Below, piece after piece: positions 11,191 through 22,933 of a DNA stretch of 64,000 nt. Within the stretch, counting starts at the first letter, position 1. Each line of letters opens with the position of its first letter. Source of the stretch: Piromyces finnis (taxonomy: Eukaryota; Neocallimastigomycota; Neocallimastigomycetes; Neocallimastigales; Neocallimastigaceae). The DNA is taken from the NCBI GenBank assembly GCA_002104945.1, contig MCFH01000032.1:1-64000 (forward strand), read 5' to 3'. The notes beneath the pieces were generated by a model. It ran no database searches. It saw nothing but the letters and a program-made list of their open reading frames with translations, and had not been told where the DNA came from. Made by a program: the position numbers and the translations under genes.

Positions 11191-12187
11191 TGTGAAGATA
11201 TTAAGTGGATTTAAAACAAATTCAGATAATATCTATAATTAATTAAACATAATAATTATAATTAAATAATTCCAACAATTATTTTAAAACACCTTTAAAA
11301 GTCACCTTTTAAATTTTGATTCAGTGAAAGGGTTATGATTTCAAAAATTTAATATCAATACACTATAACCCTTAACCAAAAATAAACAAATACGAAACTA
11401 GGTATAACTCGCCAAAAATGATCGCTACGGCTGTAAGTGCTACGGTTGTGAAACCAAGTTTATTAGAAAGCTTAAGAGAAAAGCTATATTTTGGTACGAT
11501 CGCGGTCCTTCTAACTGGTCATTTAAGAAAGATATGGTCATTTAAAGATTTTAATAAGTAAATTAAAATCAATATGATATCAAGTATGGATCATAGACAT
11601 TTCTTATGACTTGACGAAAATTAAAAATATATCAATAGAAACTTTAATTATATTAATTTAATTAATGATAGTGACTGTTACTAAAAATAGAACTAAACCA
11701 TTTAGGTGTAACAGTTAACATTTATAAATTAAATAATTTTAATTATTATAAAATAGGTTAATGGATCAAGTGTTTAAATGATTAATCATATGTTTATTTT
11801 ATTTTATGCCATGACAAAACAAACAAACAAACAAACAAACAATCTTATTATATTATTAATATATTACATGTAATACTTTATTTTTATCAATTTAATAATC
11901 TGAACAAAGAATATAAAATAGAATGATTTGAATTCGATTTTAATCCTTTGTAAAGATTATAGTTATAATCTTAATTATATAGTTATTAAATATATTATCA
12001 TTTATATTATTATTACTAAATAAATAAAATTTTATAAAAAGTTATTCTAAAAAATAAATATTAATTTTTCATTTGGAAGTTTAAAGTGTTATTTTATATT
12101 TAAATTTAATTTCTTAAAAAAAACATATTTACTATATAATTAATAACATTCTGACCTGGCCGCATAACCAAATCCCAAAACTTAACA
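11191..12187. mobile_element. LTR-E copy 1
   Basis: Starts TGTGAAGATATTAAG and ends CCAAAACTTAACA. It is inverted relative to 18976-19971. No matching target duplication (TTAAT before, AAGGG after), so one side has probably been rearranged. It directly abuts the remaining part of LTR-F. Confidence 0.78.
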
Positions 12188-12678
12188 AAGGGTTAACAAT
12201 TATTTAATAACTTAATCAGTTATTAACTAACCAATAAAATATTATAAAAATTTCATATAAAAGTAACAAAGAATAACATTTATTTAAAAGAGAGAGTTCT
12301 TTTATAAAATATAATTAATTATTGAGAATTTTTATAGTTATTTTAACTTAAATATTGTTATATTAAATATATATATGTATTTAAAATTATTTTTATTAAT
12401 AAAATAAAAGAGAAAGTTATAAATAAGATTTTTTATGTTTATTTCCTTTTTTATATTTAAATACTTGCTGTATAAATTGTTGAAAATAATAAAATATAAT
12501 AAAACAAAATAATTAATAACACTAAAATATAATTATTAATTATAAGCTAAATAAATATACAAATAATACTTTCTCCTTCTTTTATTAGAATATATTATTT
12601 TGTATAATTCCCTTTTGTTCAATTCCTGGAAATAAAATAAATAATTAAATTTATGGTATTCTTAAATAATACGTATCA
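12188..12678 (+). mobile_element. Partial LTR-F, probable 5' LTR of element G
   Basis: Reverse complement of the complete LTR-F at 36519-37053, ending AATACGTATCA at 12678. Its first part is replaced by LTR-E. It is followed within 11 nt by a primer-binding-like site and then by gag, which argues that LTR-F belongs to element G. Confidence 0.7.
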
Positions 12679-12689
12679 TAAATTTTTTG

Positions 12690-12707
12690 TGGAGAATCCG
12701 GGCGAAC
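12690..12707 (+). other. Possible primer-binding site of element G
   Basis: TGGAGAATCCGGGCGAAC lies 11 nt after the LTR-F end. TGG is the complement of a tRNA CCA end. It is GC-rich against its surroundings. I could not match the rest to a named tRNA, so this is tentative. Confidence 0.4.
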
Positions 12708-12803
12708 AAAACAAAATAATATGAAAATAATAAAAGATAATAATAATATTTAAAAGAACTTATATATATAAAATATAACTATATAAATAATAAATAAAAA
12801 AAA

Positions 12804-14457
12804 ATGATGGATGCATCAAAACTACAAAGGGCTATTCCACAGTTAAATGAATATGGAAAGGACGTGGATAGTTGGATGGAAGAATTTTCTCGGATAATAG
12901 AAATCTATGACATAACTGAGCCTAGAAGAATTTTTATATGGGCTAAGGAGGCTGTCGACTGTGATATTAAAGAAGTATTAAATTCTTTAGTAAAAAGAAG
13001 AAACAACGAAATGCACTACCCAAAATTCAAAGAAATCCAAGTAGCTATAGAAGAGTACTTAGATAAAACTCCTAATGAAAAATGTTCTAACCTAAAACTC
13101 CTGAAAATTAGGGATAATGAAACAATTAAAAATTTTAACTATAGATATTTAAAATTATACCATCATTTAGATCATGACTATATGAGGTTGATATCTGTAG
13201 AGGATTATCTAAATGCTATTAAAACGAGAGTATATCCACACTCTCAGGTTATTATTTCAGAATGTGAAACACTAACAGAAGCTTTTAAGCTGAAAAGGCC
13301 GAGAAGAAACCAATGAATAATAATTATATTAACAACAATAATAACGCTAATACTGCTAACATAAATATGTTAACCCAAAATTACGGATATCCCTCTCTTT
13401 TGAATCATCCAATATACAGTACCCTTACTAATCATATCTACCCAGATGGTTATTCTAATATGAATTATGAAAGAAATTATAATAATATGGATATGTACGA
13501 TCAACCTAGAAATTTTTACAATAATCATAATAATTATAATAATCACTTAAGGTATAGTAATTACAACACTTATGAAAATAGTCCTAACCTCAATAATAGT
13601 GGCAATCCTAGAAACAATAATCGATTCGGAAATGTTAACAAAATAGGATATATTAAAAACGCTAATAATTTTAATCAAACCAAATTTGGTAATTTTAGCA
13701 CTTTCAATAATAATAATTCTAATAATGGAAATATTGAATTTAATAAAGATGAAAATGGAAATATTAATGTAAATAATCACCAGGGATATAATAATAATAA
13801 TAATAATTATAATAAAAATAATACACCTAGTGGAGGATATAATTCTAACCCTGGCTTACAAAACAATTCTTATGGTAATAAGCTTAGGGCCATTCAGTGT
13901 TATAGATTTAAACAGCATGGTCACAAAGCCAGTGTCTGTCCATATTCCATGGAACAGATTAGGATGTTTCAAAACGGTACTAATAATAAAGAAGTAAATA
14001 ATAAAGATGGAGGTAACAATGTTAAGCATTTAAACTCCAATTAGGGAAAAGGATAACTCCCAATAATCAAACCGTCATTAATGGAAAATATAATGAAAAT
14101 AACGATAATAAGAATATAAATTTATTCAATTATTTAAATAATAAAAATCCACTTTATAATAATGATAACATACAGTATTCTAATAATCAATATGAAAATA
14201 ATATTAATTATGCTCAAAAAGAAATTAATTTAAATAATAGGAATACTACCTCTTACGGAACTAGTTTTAATTATTCCAACAATGAAAAATATAAAGCTGA
14301 AAATAATAATGGGATGAATACTGATTATTCTATGAATGTATTAAACCAGAATGAAATTAGTAATATGTACTCTGAAATTGTTGCTGTTGCTACTAGAAAG
14401 AATAATAATAATAATAAGAAAACATTTACCCTATATAAAGTACACCAGGTAAATTAA
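12804..14457 (+). pseudogene. Ty3/gypsy element G: decayed gag
   Basis: Three frames carry the remains of one gag. Segment 12804-13316 (170 codons) resembles a retrotransposon capsid-like region. Segment 13313-14044 overlaps it by four bases, is extremely Asn-rich and contains a zinc-knuckle relic at 13900-13941 (CYRFKQHGHKASVC) where the second Cys of C-X2-C-X4-H-X4-C is Phe. A third frame is open from about 14025 to 14457, also Asn-rich. At least two frameshifts therefore separate the pieces, although the first overlap could have been a programmed shift. Asn-rich gag is shared with element D. Non-functional as it stands. Confidence 0.72.
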
Positions 14458-14538
14458 AAGATAATCCTGTACCAATATCTCCACAGTTTCTTGATTTGTC
14501 ATTTATTAATCAACCTAATATAACAAATGCAAAGAAGA

Positions 14539-15261
14539 TGTAAAGATATAAAGTATATCTTTAAATTATTTAATAATTAATTAATAATTATTGAATAATA
14601 ATTTTGATATTTTAATGAAAAAATTGTTTATAAAATTTATTGTATAAATTTTATGGAACAATTAAATAAAGATTAATTTTAAAATATCAAGGTTACAAAT
14701 GAAATCTGGATAAATATTTAAATTAATGGATAATTAAATTTAAATATTTTAAATATTCAAATTAAATCTTAAAAAGTTTTTATTTAATTAAAATTAGTTT
14801 AATAACTTTAGCGTAGTTTGAAATTAGCATTTTTAATTATAAATATATAATAAATAGTATTATTAATATTTAATTAATATATAGGTAATACATGGACTGT
14901 ATTCAATTTGCAGTTTACTCAAATTGAATCAAAAGTGTATTTAATTAGTTTTAGTTTAGTTTTATTATTTTATTATTTAATTAAATTAGTATTAAATTAG
15001 TTTTGTTTATTTTATATTGAATATATGTATAATTAAATAGAATAGTATATTAAAATATAATTTACAAAAAATATAAATATATGTAAAATTTCTTGATTAA
15101 AACGATGTAATTGTTATTGACTATTATTTAGTTAATAACTAAATAAAATTAATAAAAGAGAGAGTTTAAATAGATTTTGTTTTTCTTGTTTCTTTTTATT
15201 TATTTCGTGTTTTATGTTTTATTGTAAAATTTTATAATCTGTTTTTTTATAAACTTTTACA
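14539..15261. mobile_element. Solo LTR-L with TSD GAAGA, nested in element G
   Basis: Starts TGTAAAGATATAAAG and ends AAACTTTTACA, flanked by GAAGA at 14534-14538 and 15262-15266. It interrupts the segment between gag and protease of element G. Joining 14538 to 15267 would continue the host element, so G was already in place when L inserted. Confidence 0.9.
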
Positions 15262-16428
15262 GAAGAAAAATAAGTTAGATAGAATAAATGAACTTTAAAA
15301 TTTAGTTAGTGAAATTAATGAAAATAATAATAAAGCAGATGAGCCATTGACAAAAAATGAAAAACATATTAAAATACTTGAGAAGTTGGAAAACATGTAC
15401 ATTGAAGATTTGATTCGGGATATTGTATCAACGGAAGTCAAAACTAAGTTAGTAAATTTGCTAGACTGGTTCCCTAAATTTAGAAGTGAATTTATAAAAT
15501 CTTTAAAGTTAACTTCATTTAAAAACCCAGCATTAAATGTTATGTCACTTTTTAGTAGAAATAAAATTATTAAAGTACCTGGTGAAGTTGAAAATAATAA
15601 TGCGGAAATTTTCTTGGATACATGTTCTAGTGTTAATTTAATTACTAAATCAGCATTAAAGAAATTTAAAATCAACAAACCTTGTATTGGTACAATTACT
15701 GAAACTTTTCTACAAGCTTTCTCTAATAATAATTTTAATTCTAGTATTTATGAATTAAGTATAAAAATTGGTGATCTTACCTTTTCTGAATATTTTAGAC
15801 TGGTAGACAAAGATGACATTTTTGATATACTAATTGGGGTTGATTCTTTAAAAAGAAATCGATTTGTTATTAACTTAGTGGATGATATTTTATATTTTAT
15901 AGATTTAAATAATAATCCAATTAAACTTACCAATTTGTGCTACGATATTAATATATACAATAATGGAAATGACAATAAACAAAATGAAGTTAATAATGAT
16001 AAAGAGCAAAATAATACTGATAATGTTAATCACACTAATTTTGATGATTATTACCTTTCAACATATGGAATATTACCAGCATTAATTACGATCTCTAGTG
16101 AATCAACTACTAATAATCAAAGTTCAGATATAAAATTGGATAATTTAGAAATTAAAAGAAACATAATAAATAATATTATTACTGTATTACCTTTGGATAT
16201 CCAAAACAAGATGAAGGATGTCTTTAATACCTTTATGGAGGTAATAGCCATTAAAACAGATGATTTAGGTAAGACTAAATTACTTCCTCATCATATTGAC
16301 TTGCTACCAAATACTAAACCGATTAAGCAGAGAGCCTATAGATTACCGAAAGTTAAAGCTGATGCTTTAAAAGTAGAACTTACTAAGCTCATAGAGAATA
16401 GTCTTATTGAACCATCTCATTCACCATG
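15262..16428 (+). pseudogene. Ty3/gypsy element G: protease and start of RT
   Basis: Open frame from 15347 encodes an aspartic protease region with active-site relic LDTCSS (the usual DTG/SS has Cys for Gly) around residues 91-96. An Asn-rich linker follows, then the Ty3 RT entry motif (PHHIDLLPNTKPIKQRAYRLP) ending at IEPSHSPW. The next ~110-120 codons of RT, including the first catalytic Asp (LDL-type motif), are missing. The sequence jumps straight to the MDD of the YMDD box at 16428. The ATGG at the join is a likely microhomology of the deletion. Confidence 0.8.
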
Positions 16429-18190
16429 GATGATATTCTTATATTTTCAAAAACCTTAGAAGAACATCACCAACATATACGTGAAGTTCTTTCAAAACTA
16501 TTAGAAAATAATTTATACGCTAAGCTTCCTAAATGTGAATTCGACAAACCACAAGTTGAATTCTTAGGGTATGTTATTTCAGGTTCAGGAATTGCTACCG
16601 ACCCAAAAAAGATAGAATCAATCAAAAATTGGCCTACTCCTATCACAGTTAAGGATGTACAAAGATTTTTAGGTCTTTGTAACTACTATAGACGCTTTGT
16701 AATGAATTTTGCAAACTTGGCTAAACCCCTCCACAACTTAACAAAAAAGAATGCAAAGTTTAAGTGGTCTACAGAATGTGAATCCTCATTTAATATTTTA
16801 AAAACTCGTTTAACTTCCGCACCTATTTTATCACATCCTGATCCTCAAAAACAATATATTTTAGAATGTGATGCAAGTAATGTTGCTATTGGTTCTATAC
16901 TTTCTCAATATGATTCAGAAAATCGTTTACATCCTGTTGCTTACTATTCCAGAAGTCTCAGTAGTTCTGAAGTTAACTATTCTATAACAGATAAAGAATT
17001 ATTAGCCATTAAGGATTCTTTCTCTACTTGGAGGCACCTTCTTCTTGGTGCTAAGCATAAAATAAAAGTCTACACTGATCATAGAAACTTACTTTATACT
17101 CTTGGAGGAAAAGTAGGTAATCAAAGACAACATCGCTGGCACCTTTTCTTTCAAGAATACGATTTTGAACTTATATACAGACAAGGTCGTAAGAATGGTA
17201 AACCTGATAGTCTATCTCGCAGACCTGACTACATGGACAAGACATATGAAGTAAAGCCAGAATTTATTTTAGACTCAAAAAATGTAAAACTAATACCAAG
17301 CTTCATAGGTATTATGAGTAACTTCTTGGAACAAGTTATTCAATACTTAAAGGACGACGAAACTGCTAAGGATATTATGCTATATTTCAGCCCATATAAT
17401 GACCAAAAGGCTTATAAACCATTTAGGAAAATGAACAAGTTTGAATTAAAAAATAATCTTATTCTATATAATAATTTAGTTTATATTCCTGAAAAACTAC
17501 GTTTAGATGTTCTTATGAAATATCATGAACAACCCTCTGCTGGACATCATGGTGTAAAAAGAACTTTAGAATTGATAACTCGAAATTTTTGGTGGCCTAA
17601 AATTAAGGATGATGTCACTAAATTTGTTAATTCTTGTGAAACATGCGCAAGAAATAAAGTAACTAGACATCGTAAGTATGGAAAATTGCAACCTTTAGAT
17701 ACTCCAGAACGTCCATGGAAATCCATAGAAATTGACTTTCTTTGTGGCCTTCCTGAGTTTAAAGGGTACACCGTTATTATAGTAGTGGTTGACTGCTTTT
17801 CCAAAATGATTCACCTAGTTCCGTTTAAACAAATTCCAAATGCAGCACAAACTGCAAAAGCTTTTTTGAATAATGTATATCGTTTACATGGTCTCCCTTA
17901 TTATTTATATACTGATAGAGGCTCACAATTCACAAGTGATGTTTGGCTCGAAATTTTGGATTTATTATATATTCATCCAAGAATAGCTACTACTGACCAC
18001 CATGAAACTGTTGGACAGGTTGAGAGGTCAAATTCTTTTATTAAACAGTATCTTAGATGTTATTCCAAGTCTTTCTATCATGACGACTGGGTTGACTGGC
18101 TTCCACTTGCAGAATTCGCTTATAATAATGCTGTTAATGAATCAACCAAAGAAACACAATTCTTCATTAATTATGGTTTTCATCAATCTT
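16426..18190 (+). pseudogene. Ty3/gypsy element G: RT C-terminus, RNase H, integrase
   Basis: Begins at MDDILIFSK of the RT active site. It continues through the RT connection and RNase H (ECDASNVAIGSILSQ, TDHRNLLYTL), an integrase HHCC zinc domain (HEQPSAGHH...CETC) and the DDE core (EIDFLCGLP; TDRGSQFTSD; HHETVGQVER). It stops at FFINYGFHQ and is fused at about 18188 to the inside of an LTR-B copy, so the C-terminal integrase/chromodomain part and the 3' LTR are lost. It is closely related to element D pol. Confidence 0.88.
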
Positions 18191-18970
18191 TACAAAGATT
18201 TAATTCCATAAAACTATTCTAAACTATTTATACTATTTGTAATTTTACATTTAGTAATAAAATAACTTTTAATACATGATTAAATTCATAATATATTTTA
18301 TAATACTAAAGTTAAACTTAAGGCTTAATCTTAATTATTAAGTTTAAGTATTGTTAATAATATTTATAATATTAATTATTATTTAATTCATTGAATATAA
18401 TATTAATAATTATAATCTTTTGATTCAAAGATTATAAGATATGTTATTGAAATAATAATTATAAAATAAAGTTAATTAATTCCGGAAAATAATTTTAATT
18501 TAATTAAAACAATAATTTATATCCTTTTGGGTGAATGATTTATGTTCAATACATCAGGGGTGATCATTCTCTGAATAAACAATTAATCATTACTAACAAA
18601 ATATCTTTAAATTGGAATATCTCGTGAACCAGCAGAGATATTGACCTGATTTTAAGATATGTTGCTCATCTCGAGCGTGGCTTTCTAACGAGCCCATAAT
18701 TTCCAAAACACAATTATCCAAAATCGCTATTCGTTAAGGAGATACGGGTGTTTTTCCTTATTTAATTTTGACGATAAGGGTTAAAGTTATTTTTTATAAA
18801 ATTATTAAGGATTAAGGTCATATCTTAACCTTTTCTAAATTTCTTAAATATTTCTTAATATAATTTTATAATTTATTTGGAAATTAAATATTGTTGATTT
18901 TGAAATTTTATAAGTAATTTCACAATTTCAAGTGATCTTGAAATTGTAGATTTCACTAGTATTCGTGACA
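18188..18970. mobile_element. Partial LTR-B copy 5
   Basis: Matches LTR-B from about 240 nt inside its start to the TTCGTGACA end at 18970. The 5' part is missing at the junction with element G integrase. More diverged than the palindrome copies, so older. Confidence 0.85.
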
Positions 18971-18975
18971 TTTTA

Positions 18976-19971
18976 TGTTAAGTTTTTGGATTTGGTTATG
19001 CGGCCAGGTCAGAATGTTATCAATTATATAGTAAATATGTTTTTTAAGAAATTAAATTTAAATATAAAATAACACTTTAAACTTCCAAATGAAAAATTAA
19101 TATTTATTTTTTAGAATAACTTTTTATAAAATTTTATTTATTTAGTAATAATAATATAAATGATAATATATTTAATAACTATATAATTAAGATTATAACT
19201 ATAATCTTTACAAAGAATTAAAATCAAATTCAATTCATTCTATTTTATATTCTTTGTTCAGATTATTAAATTGATAAAAATAAAGTATTACATGTAATAT
19301 GTTAATAATATAATAAGATTGTTTGTTTGTTTATTTGTTTGTTTTGTCATGACATAAAAATAAAATAAACATATGATTAATCATTTAAACACTTGACCCG
19401 TTAACCTGTTTTATAATAATTAGAATTATTTAATTTATAAATGTTAACTGTTACACCTAAATGGTTTAGTTCTATTTTTAGTAACAGTCACTATCATTAA
19501 TTAAATTAATATAATTAAAATTTCTATTGATATATTTTTAATTTTCGTCAAGTCATAAGAAATGTCTATGATCCATACTTGATATCATATTGATTTTAAT
19601 TTACTTATTAAAATCTTCAAATGACCATATCTTTCTTAAATGACCAGTTAGAAGGACCGCGATTATACCAAAATATAGCTTTTCCCTTAAGCTTTCTAAT
19701 AAACCTGGTTTCATATCCGTAGCACTTACAGCCGTAGCGATCATTTTTGGCGAGTTATGCCTAGTTTCGTATTTGTTTATTTTTGGTTAAGGGTTATAGT
19801 GTATTGATATTAAATTTTTGAAATCATAACCCTTTCACTGAATCAAAATTTAAAAGGTGACTTTTAAAGGTGTTTTAAAATAATTGTTGGAATTATTTAA
19901 TTATAATTATTATGTTTAATTAATTATAGATATTATCTGAATTTGTTTTAAATCCAGTTAATATCTTCACA
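18976..19971. mobile_element. LTR-E copy 2 (inverted)
   Basis: Starts TGTTAAGTTTTTGG and ends ATATCTTCACA. It is the inverted counterpart of 11191-12187, placing element G between two facing LTR-E copies. Flanks TTTTA and ATTTT do not form a clean duplication. Confidence 0.8.
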
Positions 19972-20027
19972 ATTTTAATAAGAAATATAGAATTACTTAA
20001 GTTTAATTCCAATTTATTACGTATAAA

Positions 20028-20829
20028 TGATATAATTTGATAATAATCTTAATTTTGAATTTTACTTCAAAAAGTGATTATTATATTATATCTTTTGTTA
20101 TAACTATATAAGTTATATTTATTAAGATTTAAAATCGTTTTTATAAAAATTAATAAAATTGTTTTGTTAAAACACTAAATTGTTTTATTAGAAACACTTG
20201 TTTTTCTAATATTTAAATATTTAAAATTATATTTATTTAAGTATAAAAGTGATTATTAAAATTATAAAATATTAATCTAACTATATAATATTTCTTTATT
20301 AATAATAATAATAATGATTAAAATAAGAATATTTACATGTATTTATATTTTCTTTTAAATTTAAACTATTTACATTAAAATAATAAAATTAATAACTATT
20401 TACAATAAAAGTAATTAGAAATAACAATAAAAGAAATAATTAAAAGTTAAAGAATATAAAAAGTTGTTTATTTTACAATTAATTAAAGTAATAATTATTT
20501 TTAATGTTTTAATAAAGTTGTTTAATTATATTATTTTATAACATGAATTATTATATTTGTTTACTTTTAAAGTGTAATTTACTAACGAAGTTATTAAATA
20601 TTTAATTTAACAATTAATTTAACAAAAGTTATATATTTTGATCTCGATTAATTAAAGTTTATTATTTTCTTTCAATAATCAAAATATATGCAGTGTTTAG
20701 GATTAATTTCATTTTAGAATTTTAGTAAAGTACTTAATTAAACTATACCTTATTTTAAGTTACTTTTAGGGTTAACTTAAAAATCAGGTTTAATAATAAT
20801 TTTATATTTATTAATTTCATTATTTATCA
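20028..20829. mobile_element. LTR-I copy 1
   Basis: Starts TGATATAATTTGATAATAATC and ends TTATTTATCA. Close match to 46605-47396. No target duplication found. Confidence 0.7.
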
Positions 20830-21303
20830 ACTGTAAGAAATAATAATTATTTGATATATAATTAATATTTCTTAGTTAAAATCATTAATTATTAAACATT
20901 AATTAATGTTATTAATATTAGTTTATTTAAATAATTATTCTCATTTAAATTTATTTTAATTATTTATTTTCACTTAATTTTAATATCTTAAATTACATTT
21001 AGCCATTTAATTATATTATTCATTAATATTTTATTTAATATTTTTATTCATTCAAGATGTATTAAACCATAACATATATATATTTAATAATACAAGAGTT
21101 ATTAAATATTAAAACTTTATAATTAAATAAAATAATTTTATATTTTAAACTAACAAAGACTTGCAAATGAACAAGTATAAAAATCATTTATTCTATTTTT
21201 ATTTTCTTATTTATTTTTATTTATTAAATTTTAGATACAAATATTATCACTTTCTATATTCATTTATAGAATTAAGATAATATTTTTCTTCGTATCAAAT
21301 TTC
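20830..21303. mobile_element. AT-rich DNA with partial LTR-H (from about 21046)
   Basis: From CATTCAAGATG at about 21046 to CGTATCA at 21298 this matches the 3' part of LTR-H at 45795-46599. The last bases (ATTTC, 21299-21303) are the target duplication of element A. 20830-21045 shows nothing recognisable. Confidence 0.65.
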
Positions 21304-22912
21304 TGTAAAAGGTGTTTTTATAATATTAGTTAATAAGTTATTAATATTTAGCTAATTAAGTTAGTTATTACCTCTCTATACGAGTTAATAACTAAATAAA
21401 GTTTTATAAAAAATAATAAAAGAAATAAAATAAATATTATAACACTAAAGTAATTACAAAAAAAAACGTATAAAGATTTTATGAAATAATGTTTACTTAA
21501 ATAATTCTATATTAATTATATCTTTTATTTATTAATTATAATTATATACATTAATTATTATTATAGTTACTAATTTACTTTAATACTAACGCTAAAGTAT
21601 TTTACGTTAGTTTCAACTATACTATTTAACTATATTAGTTTATTTTCTTTACCACTTGATTGGGTAAAGTAAATAAACTTCCTATTTAATTAATAACCAT
21701 TAATATATGGTTATACATATATCTGGCCAATAAATGGTGACCAGAATATATGGTTTGTAAAAGTTTTACTAAACTTATAATTTAATATTAAAATATTAAA
21801 TTAAATAAAAGGTTAAAAGATAACTAGGTTAGAAAAAAAAAATGTTTTATTAAAATAATCTTAATTGATTTATAAATGAATAATTAAATTATATATTATG
21901 GTTAAAATAATTTCTTTTATTTTATTTAATGATATATTGCTAAAATATATAATAATAAGATTATTTAGTAGTAATACTCATTAAGTATTAATTATTATTA
22001 ATAGTTAATAATTTATAGTTAATAATTTAATAATTTATGGTTAATAATTTTTGGTTAATAATCTTTACAAAGATTTTAATTTCATAACTATTCTAAACTA
22101 TTTATACTATTTGTAATTTTACATTTAATAATAAAATAACTTTTCAATACATGATTATATTCATAATATATTTTATAATACTTAAACTAAACTTAAGACT
22201 TATTCCTAATTATTAAAAAATAACTATTGTTTATAATATTCATAATATTAATTATTTCTTAATTATAATATAATTCATTGAATATAATATTAATAATTAT
22301 AATCCTCTAGTTCAAAGATTATAAATTATGTTATTGAAATAATTATTATAAAATAAAGTTAATTAGTTCCGGAAAATAATTTTAATTTAATTAAACAATA
22401 ATTTTTTATACTTTGAGTGAATGATTTATGTTTGATATATCAGGGGTGATCATTCTCTGAATAAACAATTAATCATTGCTAACAAAATATCTTTAAATTG
22501 GAATATCTCGTGAACCAGCAGAGATATTGACCTGATTTTAAGATATGTTGTTTGTCTCGAGCGTGGCTTTCTAACGAACTTAATTATAACCAAAACATTT
22601 TTATTCAAAAATCGTCATTCGTTGAGGAGATACGCGTGTTTTTTCTTATTCCATTTTAACGATAAGGGTTAAAGTTATTTATTATAAAAATTATTAAGGG
22701 TTAAGGTCATATTTTAACCTTTTCTAAATTTTTAAATATTTCTTAATAAAATTTTATAATTTATTTGAAAATAAAATATTTGTTGATTTTGAATTTTCAT
22801 AAGTGATTTCACAATTCCAAGTGATCTTGAAATTGTAATTTCACTAGTATTCGTGACATGGTTTCAATTGAAATATTTGTGGGCAAACTTATGGCCACAA
22901 ATATTTCTTACA
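21304..22912 (-). mobile_element. Element A 3' LTR (interrupted)
   Basis: About 501 bp once the nested LTR-B and its duplication are removed, against 495 bp for the 5' LTR. On the element strand it begins TGTAAGAAATATTTGTGG, directly after the polypurine tract. Confidence 0.9.
21756..22858. mobile_element. Solo LTR-B copy 6 with TSD TGGTT, nested in element A LTR
   Basis: Starts TGTAAAAGTTTTAC and ends TTCGTGACA, with TGGTT at 21751-21755 and 22859-22863. 1103 bp. Removing it restores the LTR-A sequence seen uninterrupted at 31500-31550 and 5290-5345. Confidence 0.95.
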
Positions 22913-22924
22913 ATGCCCCCCTAA
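22913..22924 (-). other. Element A polypurine tract
   Basis: On the minus strand CTTAGGGGGGCAT directly precedes the 3' LTR, as expected for the plus-strand primer of reverse transcription. The related deleted element has a matching tract (CTTAAGGGAGCA) before its LTR at 32958. Confidence 0.8.
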
Positions 22925-22933
22925 GGAGAAAAC

